From: Candidatus Methanodesulfokora washburnensis
GTDB taxonomy: Archaea > Korarchaeota > Korarchaeia > Korarchaeales > Korarchaeaceae
Assembly: GCF_003947435.1 (NCBI RefSeq)
Contig: NZ_RCOS01000099.1
Span: forward strand, 1-43,363
DNA length: 43,363 nt
Reading direction: 5' to 3'
In this document: positions 1 to 8,997 of the stretch, in pieces
How positions within the stretch are numbered: position 1 is the stretch's first letter
How the letters are laid out: every line of letters starts with the position of its first letter
The notes under the pieces: model-generated
Seen by the model: the letters and a program-made list of their open reading frames with translations, nothing else
Databases searched by the model: none
Told to the model about the DNA's origin: nothing
Translations under genes and position numbers: made by a program

Positions 1-1
1 A

Positions 2-793
2 GAGCTTGTGGAACTTCCATTTAAGAGACCAGATGCATTCAAAAGACTTGGAATAGAGCCTCCAAAGGGAGTCCTCCTTTACGGACCTCCTGGAACTGGG
101 AAGACATTGTTGGCAAAGGCAGTTGCAAATGAGAGCGGTGCAAACTTCATAAGCGTTAAAGGACCTGAGATAATGAGCAAGTGGGTTGGAGAGAGCGAGA
201 AAGCGATAAGGGAGATATTCAGAAAGGCCAGACAGGTTGCTCCTTGTATAATATTTATAGATGAGATAGACTCTGTGTTTCCGAGAAGGGGAGCAGGATA
301 TGCTGACTCAGGTGTCACTGAGAGGGTTGTCAGCCAGATGCTTACGGAAATAGATGGAATACAGGCCTTAAAGAATGTAATAGTTATAGGAGCGACAAAC
401 AGGCCAGATCTGTTGGATCCAGCTATTCTCAGACCGGGCAGATTGGAGAAGCTTATATATGTGCCACCTCCTGACTTGGAAGGAAGACACAAAATATTGA
501 AAGTCTTGACGAGAAAAGTACCCCTTGCGAAGGATGTGGATCTGATGGCTATTGCTCTGAGAACAAATGGATTTAGCGGAGCGGATCTTGCAGCTCTGGT
601 GAGAGAGGCAGCACTTAATGCAATGAGAGAGAACATAGATGCAGATAAAGTGAGTATGAGACACTTCGAGAGTGCATTAGATGTGGTAAAACCAAGCTTA
701 ACAGAGGAGATTCTAAATTACTTCGAGGAGGTCAAAAAAGCGATGAGGGCTATTGCTCAGGGAGAGCAGAGAAGTTTAGGATATATGATCTAG
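2..793 (+). CDS. Cdc48/VCP-like AAA ATPase, C-terminal part (5' end outside window)
   Basis: This is an AAA+ unfoldase of the Cdc48/p97 type, which acts with ATP to pull apart protein complexes. The frame is open to the left edge, so the gene starts upstream; the GTG at base 8 is only an internal codon. Numbering from that codon, the Walker A motif GPPGTGKT is at about residues 26-33 and the Walker B motif IIFIDEID at about 81-88. A second region of homology with arginine fingers (GATNRPD...RPGR) follows, then the small helical lid ([16 protein letters not shown]). The order and sequence match a D2-type module, and the protein ends shortly after it. A single-AAA protein cannot be excluded because the N-terminus is missing. 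Confidence 0.9.
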   Translation, partial: ELVELPFKRPDAFKRLGIEPPKGVLLYGPPGTGKTLLAKAVANESGANFISVKGPEIMSKWVGESEKAIREIFRKARQVAPCIIFIDEIDSVFPRRGAGYADSGVTERVVSQMLTEIDGIQALKNVIVIGATNRPDLLDPAILRPGRLEKLIYVPPPDLEGRHKILKVLTRKVPLAKDVDLMAIALRTNGFSGADLAALVREAALNAMRENIDADKVSMRHFESALDVVKPSLTEEILNYFEEVKKAMRAIAQGEQRSLGYMI

Positions 794-825
794 CATTATT
801 TAAGAAATCACCTCATGACAAAAAG

Positions 826-837
826 CATATATATAGC
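826..837 (+). promoter_or_regulatory. TATA box of tRNA-Asn
   Basis: The stretch catatatatagc lies about 35 bases before the mature tRNA-Asn 5' end, downstream of the AAA ATPase stop. The spacing fits an archaeal TATA box followed by a short 5' leader that RNase P would remove. Confidence 0.6.
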
Positions 838-866
838 CTTTATGTGGGACATTACAGGAAAGCAAT

Positions 867-940
867 GGCGGGGTAGCTTAGCTCGGTAGAGCGACCGGCT
901 GTTAACCGGTAGGTCGTGGGTTCAAATCCCACCCCCGCCG
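867..940 (+). tRNA. tRNA-Asn (GUU)
   Basis: The sequence folds into a complete cloverleaf. The acceptor stem GGCGGGG (867-873) pairs with CCCCGCC (933-939) and the discriminator is G940. The D stem is GCTT/GAGC, the anticodon stem ACCGG/CCGGT, and the anticodon loop CTGTTAA gives GUU at 901-903. The T arm is GTGGG-TTCAAAT-CCCAC. The 3' CCA is not encoded and there is no intron. Confidence 0.97.
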
Positions 941-1055
941 TCGAATTTTTGTGCTTGTAGTTTTCCTGAAGACAATTTTGATGCAATAATCTGATCTTAT
1001 CCCTGTTCTCCTTGGTATATGCGGTATTCTTTGGCCTCAGCCCTAATTTTTCAGG

Positions 1056-1280
1056 TTTGTCAGCAGTTTCCAAAAAGTTAACTTTTGGTGTGGCGCTCGC
1101 ACGATAAATTTATAAATTGAAAGATCTTGTCCTATTATGCCCGATATGTGGTGGTATATTAGCACCGAATGGGCATTGTACACAGGATGAGGGGAGTTTC
1201 CGTTGCCCCTGAAAGCCATCAATGAAGCTTTTGCCGAGATGGAACAGGTAGCGGGATGCTAACTACCCGACAACGGTAAA
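1056..1280 (+). mobile_element. TnpB-element derivative, copy 1 (non-autonomous)
   Basis: This is a roughly 220-bp deletion derivative of the full TnpB element at 35249-36460. It keeps the left end (TTTGTCAGCAGTTTCC), a fragment coding for the first half of the TnpB zinc finger (TGCCCGATATGTGG at 1139-1152), the TnpB C-terminal coding tail (TTGCCCCTGAAAGCCATC) and the right end (ACAACGGTAAA). Most of tnpB is missing and the remaining frame is shifted. The left arm CTCGCACGATAAATTT is absent from the full copy but present in copy 2 near 20430. It occupies most of the gene-free stretch 941-1336; bases 941-1055 hold nothing I recognise. Confidence 0.8.
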
Positions 1281-1300
1281 AATTGCCCGTGAGGGAGGGT

Positions 1301-1310
1301 TAATATTTTT
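1301..1310 (+). promoter_or_regulatory. TATA box of the nicotinate phosphoribosyltransferase gene
   Basis: The AT-rich box taatattttt sits about 30 bases before ATG 1337 and about 20 bases after the right end of the TnpB derivative. No ribosome-binding site precedes the gene, so a leaderless or nearly leaderless transcript is likely. Confidence 0.45.
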
Positions 1311-1336
1311 AGCAAATCACACCTCTCTTGATCCTT

Positions 1337-2521
1337 ATGAGAAAATTCTATGTAGTTAGTGAGGATGAAATAAAACAGGGTAAGGTTACAGATGTCTACT
1401 TTGTGAGAACAATGGAAGTCCTTAAGAAAAAAGGTCTGGCCTCAAAAAGGGTGTCCATGGAGATCTCAGCCAGATCTCTTCCCAACAACTGGTCTTGGGG
1501 GATTCTTGCTGGTGTGGAAGAGGTATTGAGACTTCTAGAGGGGAGAAATGTGGATGTATATACGTTGCTGGATGGAAGTCTTTTTGAAAAGGAGATGCCA
1601 GTAGCCAGAATAGAGGGCCCTTACGAGGAGTTCGGTGAGCTGGAGACGAGCATACTTGGCTTTCTCTGTAGTTTATCTGGTGTGGCAACAGCAGCGGCAA
1701 AGGTGAAGATGGCCGCTGGAGAGAAACCTGTTATCAACTTTGGGATAAGAAGAAACCATCCCGCTATAAGCTTGGCCATAGAGAGGGCCGGGATCATAGG
1801 TGGGCTGGATGGCTCCTCTGGCATACTGGTAAAAGAACTCGGAATAGAGCCCTCAGGCACAATGCCTCATGCTATGATAATTCTATTTGGAAACCAAGAG
1901 GATGCTTGGAGGGCATTTGATGAGATAATACCTGAAAACGTTCCGAGGATAGCATTAGTGGATACCTTCTGGGACGAAAAGACTGAATCAATACTTGCAG
2001 CTGAAACTCTAGGAAGTAGATTAAATGGGGTTAGGCTGGATACTCCCGGGTCGAGAAGAGGGAACATGGAGGAGATAATAAGAGAGGTCAGGTGGGAACT
2101 GGATAGAAGGGGTTTCCATAATGTTAAAATATTTGTATCAGGAGGTCTGAATGAAGAGACTGTGAAGAAGTTCTCTGAGGCAGGTGCAGATGCTTTTGGA
2201 GTTGGTACTAGGATATCAGGTGCAAAACCAGTGGATTTTGGAATGGATATCGTAGAGGTCGAAGGGAAGCCTATATCAAAGAGAGGAATATTATCAGGTT
2301 CAAAAGATCTGTACATATGCGATGAGCATTTGGTCTACAGATTTGTTCCCAGAGGAGAGCATCCTCCAGCCTGTCCTATCTGCAGAGAAAAGATGAGATA
2401 CTCATATGTAAAGGCAATGGAGAACGGAAGAATAACAGTAGACTTAAGACCAGCAATAGAAATAAGGGAGGAAACTAAGAAGATTCTAAGGAAACTCAGA
2501 GAGCTTGGAAGAGGGTTCTAG
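1337..2521 (+). CDS. pncB: nicotinate phosphoribosyltransferase (archaeal type)
   Basis: The enzyme joins nicotinate to PRPP to give nicotinate mononucleotide in NAD salvage. The protein (394 aa) has the family's N-terminal domain (RKFYVVSEDEIKQGKVTDVYF) followed by the TIM-like barrel. Recognisable pieces are FGIRRNHPAIS, LVDTFWDEK, VRLDTPGS and IFVSGGLNEE...GVGTRIS, the last two being the phosphate-binding loops. The C-terminus carries a metal-binding knuckle (YICDEH...CPICREKM), as known for Thermoplasma-type enzymes. TTG at 1328 is an alternative start, but ATG 1337 gives the usual family N-terminus. Quinolinate phosphoribosyltransferase shares the fold but is shorter and lacks the zinc knuckle. 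Confidence 0.88.
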   Translation: MRKFYVVSEDEIKQGKVTDVYFVRTMEVLKKKGLASKRVSMEISARSLPNNWSWGILAGVEEVLRLLEGRNVDVYTLLDGSLFEKEMPVARIEGPYEEFGELETSILGFLCSLSGVATAAAKVKMAAGEKPVINFGIRRNHPAISLAIERAGIIGGLDGSSGILVKELGIEPSGTMPHAMIILFGNQEDAWRAFDEIIPENVPRIALVDTFWDEKTESILAAETLGSRLNGVRLDTPGSRRGNMEEIIREVRWELDRRGFHNVKIFVSGGLNEETVKKFSEAGADAFGVGTRISGAKPVDFGMDIVEVEGKPISKRGILSGSKDLYICDEHLVYRFVPRGEHPPACPICREKMRYSYVKAMENGRITVDLRPAIEIREETKKILRKLRELGRGF

Positions 2522-2546
2522 ATAGCTAGCAATGAAACAGAATAGT

Positions 2547-4379
2547 TTAACTGCTTCCAACAAATATGGGCCTTTTGCTCAGTCTTTCCGGGACATTGAT
2601 GCGCCTGAATGGCATGCCTTCTGTGTTTTCCAGTATCTCTTTTACTAGATCATCAGGAGTTGTGTAGTAATCAGCCCCATCAGATCTTCTTCTAACCCTT
2701 ATCTTTGACATCTCCTCCTCAGCGGCACCAACAACTACGATATAGGGTATCCATTTTCTCTCAGCATCCCTTATCTTATGGGATAAAGTCATCTCCCTGT
2801 CGTCTAGATCTGCTCTGACCCTATCCTTAATGCTATCCAGAATCTTCTCCGCATATGCTAAATGCTCTTGAGAGACAGGGATTATCCTCACTTGCGTAGG
2901 CGACAGCCATAACGGGAGCATGGGTTTCTTCCCTTTCTTTCCCCTTTTTGCTGCCGTCTCCAGAACAGCATATATGAGTCTCTCAATGCTCCCCATTGAT
3001 GTGTGCACTATTATCCCAGGTCTTCTCTCACCTTTTTCATCTATGTAAAATATGCCATATCTGGCAGAATCTTCCACATCCAACTGCACTGTGCTGAGCT
3101 GTGCATTCCCTCCTGTCGAGTCCACAAACTGAAACTCATGTTTCATTGCCCAATAATGTTTCATTTCAGGAAGTATCTCTATAAGAGCTGATTTTCCAGA
3201 TATTCTAAGCATATCAATTATCTCAGGCTTGAGCTCCTCATAAAATCTCTCAACTACTCTGAAGGCAACAACGTACTCTATCCCCAATTCTCTCAACAAG
3301 TTATGGTACTTTTCATAATACATCTTGTAGACCGAGATTCCCTGCTTCATATCTCTTGCAAACGTGTGTATATCTGGCATTGTAAATGCTCTGAGTCTTC
3401 TCAAGCCCACAGCTTCTCCCCTTTGCTCAAGCCTGAAAGATGGGGATATCTCGTAAAAGCTAACTGGAAGATGCCTATAACTTATGTTCATGTCCTTCAT
3501 CATCTCAAAAAGTCCAAAATCCCCTGCAAATCTGAGTATAAGCTGGTTGTTGTCCACCTGTATTGTGTACATTCTCTCCCTGAACTTAGATGCTTGTTCA
3601 GCTATAGCTGGCACATCTAGCCTGTACATGAGGGGAGTCTCTATCTCCATTGCTCCAATTGAAATAGCGACATTCAAGGCGAGTTCCTCTATCAACCTCT
3701 TAACTAGTGTTCCTGCGGGATAAAATCTGAAATGTCCTATATCAGAAGATCTCTCATAATCCACAAGCTCAAGTCTTCTCATCAATTCTATGTGGCGGGG
3801 TTTTTCACCGGATGGAACTTTCCCAAATACTTCATTTCTGATGAATATCTTTAATTCCTCATCTGCGATGCTATCCAGATCTCCTATCTCCTCCTCTCTT
3901 CCATCAGGATGCAATATGGCGAATCTTCCATGCTCTTCTGCCTCTTTCTCCCTCTCAGCTTTTCTTTCTCCGGCTCTTATCACTCGAAGAGATTCGGAGA
4001 GTGGATGTCCTTTCACCTTTATCTCAAACTCCTTATACCAACCAATTGGTGCAATTGCTACAGAAAAATTCTCCTTTTTCAATGATTCTGCAAAGAGATT
4101 CATTAATCTTTTTGCCTCATAAAATGGAAGCGGATTTTCTGTCAGATGAACCCAAGGATAAACAAGCAGAGATGTGGTTCCAACTCTAGAGGAGACATCT
4201 TTTATATCCTCTATGGCAAGAGAAATCTCTTCCTCAGAATCCCCTTTTTCAAACGATGTGAAAAGCACTAAAAGATCTGAGAATTCTCCTTCTCTGTTTT
4301 CAGGTTCCTCAGCAGCCTCAACAGCTTTTTGCCTAACTCTAAATCTGAAGAAATCGCTATGAAGTGCTAGTATTCTCAC
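2547..4379 (-). CDS. thrS: threonyl-tRNA synthetase (archaeal type)
   Basis: This class II synthetase charges tRNA-Thr in the cytoplasm. The 610 aa protein has the archaeal N-terminal editing domain of D-aminoacyl-tRNA deacylase type (MRILALHSDFFRFRV, about 1-140), the catalytic core with motif 2 (SFRLEQRGEAVGLRRLRAFT, about 314-333) and a C-terminal anticodon-binding domain (LPLWLSPTQVRIIPVS). Of the three usual zinc ligands, His338 and His460 are present but the Cys position reads RFAGDFG, with Asp287. The GTG start overlaps the mevalonate kinase stop by 3 bases (GTGA), so the two are probably translationally coupled. The length argues against the split editing-only ThrRS of some crenarchaea. 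Confidence 0.93.
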   Translation of the reverse strand: MRILALHSDFFRFRVRQKAVEAAEEPENREGEFSDLLVLFTSFEKGDSEEEISLAIEDIKDVSSRVGTTSLLVYPWVHLTENPLPFYEAKRLMNLFAESLKKENFSVAIAPIGWYKEFEIKVKGHPLSESLRVIRAGERKAEREKEAEEHGRFAILHPDGREEEIGDLDSIADEELKIFIRNEVFGKVPSGEKPRHIELMRRLELVDYERSSDIGHFRFYPAGTLVKRLIEELALNVAISIGAMEIETPLMYRLDVPAIAEQASKFRERMYTIQVDNNQLILRFAGDFGLFEMMKDMNISYRHLPVSFYEISPSFRLEQRGEAVGLRRLRAFTMPDIHTFARDMKQGISVYKMYYEKYHNLLRELGIEYVVAFRVVERFYEELKPEIIDMLRISGKSALIEILPEMKHYWAMKHEFQFVDSTGGNAQLSTVQLDVEDSARYGIFYIDEKGERRPGIIVHTSMGSIERLIYAVLETAAKRGKKGKKPMLPLWLSPTQVRIIPVSQEHLAYAEKILDSIKDRVRADLDDREMTLSHKIRDAERKWIPYIVVVGAAEEEMSKIRVRRRSDGADYYTTPDDLVKEILENTEGMPFRRINVPERLSKRPIFVGSS

Positions 4380-5341
4380 CTAATCACCCTTACTCCCTCT
4401 AGTGAGACCTTAGCTGCAAAGGAAGGGTAGCTTGCTGATAAGTTTTTCGCCAGTACTTCAGGATTCTCTGACAGACCTATAACACATCCTCCACCACCTG
4501 CTCCTGATAGCTTAGCACCATATGCACCAAGCCTTCTCATGGTCCAAACTATCTCATCCAACACATAATTTGACACTCCAATAGCACTCAGAAGACCATG
4601 ATTTATGTTCATAAGCTCACCAGCCCTCACTAGATCTCTCTTCTCTATGGCCTTTCTTCCCTCTACTGTCAAAGCAGAGATGGCATGCATTATCCTATCC
4701 ATCACATCTCTGATCTCATTATATCTCTTGGATACCATTGATACAAGTTTCTTAGTTTCGCTTAGCAGTCCAGAGCAGGATATTACAATTGAGAGGTCAT
4801 CCTTTGAATCTATCCTGCTTACCTCCATGTTGCCATCTCTCCACTCAATCCAGACCAGCCCTCCTAGAACAGCACAAGCGGGACCAGTCTTGCTGGCTCT
4901 TCCGTGAATCCTTCTCTCAAACTCATAGACTATGTCAAGTAGAAGATATTTTTCCGGACTTTCTCCTACCAAACTAAGGAAAGCTGCAGATATAGCTGCT
5001 GATACGCTAGCAGAACTCGCCATTCCACTGTTAACTGGGACATCAGATGATATCTCAACTATAAGCCCTTTATTAAACTCGTACCTTTTCATTAGATCTC
5101 TAAGCCCATATGCTAATGGGAGAAGAGGGTTCTCTTCAGGCTGCTCTTCATCATATCTCCATCTCAGACCTTCAGGGAATCTGTCGGATCTTATCTCTAT
5201 GATCCTATCCTCTACCTCAGTTACTCTTGCTCTTGTTTTGACATCTACACTCATTGCAAGGGCTGGAGATCCATACAGGACAGCATGCTCCCCATATAAG
5301 AATGCCTGAGAGGGTGCAATTGCCTCTGAGAATTTGGGCAT
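4376..5341 (-). CDS. mvk: mevalonate kinase
   Basis: This GHMP-family kinase phosphorylates mevalonate in the isoprenoid pathway that supplies archaeal lipid chains. The protein (321 aa) has the N-terminal IAPSQAFLYGEHAVLYG motif, the ATP-binding glycine/serine loop PVNSGMASSASVSAAI (about 104-119) and the C-terminal GAYGAKLSGAGGGGC motif, all typical of mevalonate kinase rather than galactokinase. It is transcribed ahead of thrS with a GTGA overlap and behind the G1P dehydrogenase gene (30-base gap), so lipid genes are grouped here. The start is ATG 5341 with no strong ribosome-binding site. Confidence 0.92.
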   Translation of the reverse strand: MPKFSEAIAPSQAFLYGEHAVLYGSPALAMSVDVKTRARVTEVEDRIIEIRSDRFPEGLRWRYDEEQPEENPLLPLAYGLRDLMKRYEFNKGLIVEISSDVPVNSGMASSASVSAAISAAFLSLVGESPEKYLLLDIVYEFERRIHGRASKTGPACAVLGGLVWIEWRDGNMEVSRIDSKDDLSIVISCSGLLSETKKLVSMVSKRYNEIRDVMDRIMHAISALTVEGRKAIEKRDLVRAGELMNINHGLLSAIGVSNYVLDEIVWTMRRLGAYGAKLSGAGGGGCVIGLSENPEVLAKNLSASYPSFAAKVSLEGVRVIR

Positions 5342-5371
5342 ACACTAGCATAGCACCATGAAATTAAAATT

Positions 5372-6472
5372 CTACTCTATGACCCCAGTGTTTCTAGCAA
5401 GTTTCTCTGCTGCACTTCTAGTTAGTCCGCTCTCTCCCAGTATTGTATACCTGTTTCTTATTCTGTGAGCTATTGTTAATGCATTTATGACATCTTCCCT
5501 TTCTATCCCAGCATCAGAAGCTTTCACAGGAGCCTCTGCCTCAACTAGCTTATTTCTTATCTTTTTCCAGTCTTGACCCTGCAGATAGGCCATCATTATA
5601 GCTCCAATTCCGACCTGTATTCCGTGAGGTGCACTTTTTCTTCCCTTCTCCATTGCTATTATGTCTAAAGAATGGCTGAAAAGGTGCTCACTTCCGCTTG
5701 CAGGTCTAGAACTTCCTGCTATGCTTATAGCCACCCCGCTCCCTATGAGCGCCTTCACAAGCAATCTCGTCGACTCCTCAAGACCGGGTTTTATCTCTCT
5801 TGAGTGATTCATTGCTATCTCTGCACTAAGAAGGGCCATGGAAGCTCCATACTCGCTATAAGGCTCATCTTTCAGCTTGTACGCTAGCTCCCAGTCCCTG
5901 ACAGCAGTTACCTTTCCTATAAGATCCCCGAAACCGGACTTAAATGAGATACTAGGAGCATTCTTTATTATATTAGTATCAGCTATTATAACAGTGGGAG
6001 ATTCTGTCTTAGCCCACTCCTCTCCCATCTTTTCCTCTATTTTCTTGGAGAGAAGAAAACTTATAGAGGGCGAAGCTATTCCATCATGGCTGGGAGATGT
6101 TGGGACAGATATATATCTCACGCCATTCCAAGCAGCTGTGATCTTGGCAACATCAAGAGGTCTTCCACCACCAACTCCCAGTATTATATCTCCTCTGAAC
6201 TCCTTAAACCTCTGATCACACCTCAAAACATCCTCTATATCCCCTTTTTTGGCGGAAAATATGTCAACAAAAAATCCATCAAGCTCCAGAGTAGAGGCAA
6301 CATCATCGGCTATCTTTCTTGTAATCTCCCCTCCTGTTACCAAAAAAATTCTTTTTCCAAGGGTCAAGTAGCTAAGGACATTGGAAATCTTCTTAATCGC
6401 TCCTGGTCCGAAAAATATATACCTTGGGCTCTCTATTACCTCTAGCCTATCCTCAATCTTGCTTATTCTCAT
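5372..6472 (-). CDS. egsA: sn-glycerol-1-phosphate dehydrogenase
   Basis: The enzyme reduces dihydroxyacetone phosphate to sn-glycerol-1-phosphate, the backbone stereoisomer specific to archaeal membrane lipids. The roughly 366 aa protein has the NAD(P)-binding GVGGGRPLDVAK motif, the family hallmark SVPTSPSHDGIASP, and the zinc-site region FGDLIGK...SHSLD...APHGIQVG. These separate it from glycerol dehydrogenases. A TTG at 6490 is an alternative start; ATG 6472 gives the family-like N-terminus. A TATA-like ttttaaaa at 6516-6523 upstream would place transcription start near 6493. The gene is followed by mevalonate kinase and ThrRS on the same strand. Confidence 0.93.
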   Translation of the reverse strand: MRISKIEDRLEVIESPRYIFFGPGAIKKISNVLSYLTLGKRIFLVTGGEITRKIADDVASTLELDGFFVDIFSAKKGDIEDVLRCDQRFKEFRGDIILGVGGGRPLDVAKITAAWNGVRYISVPTSPSHDGIASPSISFLLSKKIEEKMGEEWAKTESPTVIIADTNIIKNAPSISFKSGFGDLIGKVTAVRDWELAYKLKDEPYSEYGASMALLSAEIAMNHSREIKPGLEESTRLLVKALIGSGVAISIAGSSRPASGSEHLFSHSLDIIAMEKGRKSAPHGIQVGIGAIMMAYLQGQDWKKIRNKLVEAEAPVKASDAGIEREDVINALTIAHRIRNRYTILGESGLTRSAAEKLARNTGVIE

Positions 6473-6617
6473 TATCTTGCTCAATATCAATTCCCCGGAT
6501 CTCTGGAGAGAATGCTTTTAAAACATTATATCTAAACTAATGATAATAAATAACACGACTTGTGCCCTAGATAGAGTTTAAATCCTGAATAAACATTCTC
6601 GGTCAAAAGGTGAAATG

Positions 6618-7310
6618 ATGTCGGCTGGAAGTCTTATCAGCGACAGGAAGTTGATAATAGCCATAATAGTAGATCTGATACTGGCATTTCTAGTGATTTC
6701 TCCCCTAATTTATGGCACGTCTCCTGTGAAAATAAAGGTAGATCCTGATGTGGTTCCTCTTAACTCTATTTACACTGTGAACATAGAATGCCCTGCGGGG
6801 ATGAGTGGGACTGTGGAGATCGTCTTTGGCCCTACGGAGAAATTGATGTACTCAAGGGCTATAAGCGGCAGTACTGTTCTCTCTCTGAATGCCTCAGAGG
6901 GGGCATATTCAGTAGGATTATATATCGTCAGAGTAAAATCTTCTGAAGGAAAGTTTCTGGCTGAGAACACATTTTCAGTGATATGGGGAGAAAATCTGAG
7001 CGTGAACGCATTCCATGGACCTATCAGAGTAGAAAAAGGGAATTACTCAGCTGATGTTTTTGTTGAAGTTAAGCTGAAGAATGGATCTCCTGTCGAGGAT
7101 GCCACAGTTTGGGCATTTTCTGTGGAACCTAATCAGGATATATCACCATTTCCAGCAAAAACCAACAAATCAGGTATAGCAGTTCTCAGATGGAGCACTG
7201 CAAACCTGACGGAGAACAAGACTTTTCACCTAAAGTTTAATGTAGCAAAACCCGGTCATCATCTGGCCTCAGCAATGCTTGAAATCGAGATAACGGTTAA
7301 AAAAGAATAG
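6618..7310 (+). CDS. N-terminally anchored extracytoplasmic protein, function unknown
   Basis: I do not recognise a named family. The protein (about 230 aa) begins with a short cytoplasmic stretch and one hydrophobic segment (LIIAIIVDLILAFLVISPLIYG, about residues 12-33). The rest is an exported beta-rich region resembling two Ig-like or CARDB-like domains, the second with VEVKLKNGSPVEDATVWAF, and several N-x-S/T sequons. A ribosome-binding site AAGGTGA at 6607-6613 fits ATG 6618 better than ATG 6615. It is convergent with MetRS, one base apart. It resembles other anchored beta-domain proteins in this window (22616-23827, 30132-32732), suggesting a cell-surface role. Confidence 0.6.
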   Translation: MSAGSLISDRKLIIAIIVDLILAFLVISPLIYGTSPVKIKVDPDVVPLNSIYTVNIECPAGMSGTVEIVFGPTEKLMYSRAISGSTVLSLNASEGAYSVGLYIVRVKSSEGKFLAENTFSVIWGENLSVNAFHGPIRVEKGNYSADVFVEVKLKNGSPVEDATVWAFSVEPNQDISPFPAKTNKSGIAVLRWSTANLTENKTFHLKFNVAKPGHHLASAMLEIEITVKKE

Positions 7311-7311
7311 A

Positions 7312-8997
7312 CTACTGCTCAAGCGACATTAGAGGACCGAATTCCCCTCTTCTTATTGCATCTAATTTTTCTCTCAGTTCCTCCTCCTTCACCTTACTGA
7401 AAAGAGGCCTTACCTCCGATATCCTATGCCCTCCAAGAACTTCATCGAAGGCATTCTCATATCCGACTTTGTGCACATCTCCCTCCAGATTAAGCATCCT
7501 CCATATTTTCTCAGCGGTAAATGGCATAAACGGTTCTATGTATATTGCTATAGTCTTTATTATCTGAATAGCCGTTTTCATAATGATGTCAGCTTCTTTT
7601 CTGTTCTCCTTGTACTTCCTCCAAGGCTCGCTCTCATTTAGGTATTTATTTCCTATTCTTGCTATGTCCATAACCGATCTAAGGGAATCTCTCAATTTGA
7701 AGGACGAGAGTTCCTCCAAAGATCTTTCTGCAGTTTTATAAACCTCCTCCATTATGCCATCAAGAGGAGCCTCTGGAACCCTGCTTTCATATCTATCCCT
7801 GAGAAATATCAGGGCTCTGTGGACAAAGTTCCCAAGTATGTCGTTTAACTCGTTATTTATCTTCATAACAAAATCCTTCCAAGAGAAGTTTGAATCTCTT
7901 GTCTCCGGTCTTATGGCGATAAGATAGTACCTCCAGTAATCGGCCTCAAGCAGCAAGATGGCCTCATCGAGCCAAACACCCCATCTTCTTGACTTGGAAA
8001 ATTTGTCTCCTTCATAGTTTAAAAATTCGGTTGAGCTCACATTGAATGGCAGGACATATCCCTCCTTAGATGCCATTATCAGAGCTGGTAGTATGATTAC
8101 ATGAAATGGTATGTTGTCCTTTCCTATGAAGTAAACAGATTTCGTGCTTTTCTCCTTCCAGAACTTGTTAAACTCATCCGAATTTCCAGCTCTCTCAAAA
8201 TACTCCTTTGTTGCAGAGATATAGCCAAGAACAGCCTCCATCCATACATATATAGTCTTGCCCTCTGATCCAGGGAACGGAGAGGGTATACCCCACTTGT
8301 TATCTCTTGTCAAGGCTCTGGGTTTTAGTCCCTCTCTTATCATGGATAGGGACATGCTTCTTGCATTTTCCGGCAATGAGCTAGTGCTGTTTATGTACTC
8401 AACAAGTTCCTTCTCTAGCTTGGGAAGATCGAAGTACCAGTGCTTCGTGGATCTTATAACAGGTCTCTCCCCGCAGATTGCACATCTTGGATCTATTAGA
8501 TCAGTTGGATTCAACAGCCTTCCGCACATCTCACACTGATCTCCCTTAGCTCTCTCATATCCACAATAGGGACATTTTCCCTCCACAAATCTATCAGGCA
8601 GGAATATCCCATCCTTCTGACAGAAGAGTTGCTCGCTCTCCCTTTCAAAGACGTATCCGTTTTCGTAGACCTTCATGTAAAATTCTCTGACAAAGCTTAT
8701 ATGCGTTGAGCTTTCTGTTCTAGTATAGTTGTCAAAACTTATTCCATATTCATTTATCAATTTCAGAAAGTAGTTATGCATTTTATCTGTTAGCTCTTTC
8801 GGGCTGATTCCCTTTTTCATGGCCTCCACTTCTATCGGAGTTCCGTGCTCATCAGAGCCTGATACAAAAACCACCTCTTCACCAGCCTTTCTGAGGTATC
8901 TTGCATATACATCAGCGGATAAAAGCTGCACAAGAGTTCCCAGATGAGGAACTGCATTTATATAGGGCCATGCGCATGTCACTATCCATCTTCCCAT
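7312..8997 (-). CDS. metG: methionyl-tRNA synthetase
   Basis: This class I synthetase charges tRNA-Met. The 561 aa protein starts MGRWIVTCAWPYINAVPHLGT, with the HIGH-equivalent HLGT at 18-21. It has a connective-peptide zinc region with CPYC...CEMC and CAIC knuckles, the conserved tRNA-binding STKHWYFDLP, and the KMSKS-equivalent KFSKS. The C-terminal helical anticodon domain is complete, but no extra EMAP/Trbp111-like tRNA-binding domain follows. Its ATG directly follows the ribL stop, so the two form an operon. Confidence 0.95.
   Translation of the reverse strand: MGRWIVTCAWPYINAVPHLGTLVQLLSADVYARYLRKAGEEVVFVSGSDEHGTPIEVEAMKKGISPKELTDKMHNYFLKLINEYGISFDNYTRTESSTHISFVREFYMKVYENGYVFERESEQLFCQKDGIFLPDRFVEGKCPYCGYERAKGDQCEMCGRLLNPTDLIDPRCAICGERPVIRSTKHWYFDLPKLEKELVEYINSTSSLPENARSMSLSMIREGLKPRALTRDNKWGIPSPFPGSEGKTIYVWMEAVLGYISATKEYFERAGNSDEFNKFWKEKSTKSVYFIGKDNIPFHVIILPALIMASKEGYVLPFNVSSTEFLNYEGDKFSKSRRWGVWLDEAILLLEADYWRYYLIAIRPETRDSNFSWKDFVMKINNELNDILGNFVHRALIFLRDRYESRVPEAPLDGIMEEVYKTAERSLEELSSFKLRDSLRSVMDIARIGNKYLNESEPWRKYKENRKEADIIMKTAIQIIKTIAIYIEPFMPFTAEKIWRMLNLEGDVHKVGYENAFDEVLGGHRISEVRPLFSKVKEEELREKLDAIRRGEFGPLMSLEQ

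Noticed and set aside
801-818. TAAGAAATCACCTCATGA, nearly repeated at 18171-18188 (one mismatch)
   Set aside because: Both copies are intergenic, but a match of this quality is expected about once by chance in a window this size, and the contexts differ.
852-1073. Minus-strand open frame containing a GVGFEPTTYRLTAGRS-like peptide
   Set aside because: This is the well-known spurious translation of the antisense strand of a tRNA gene (tRNA-Asn at 867-940).
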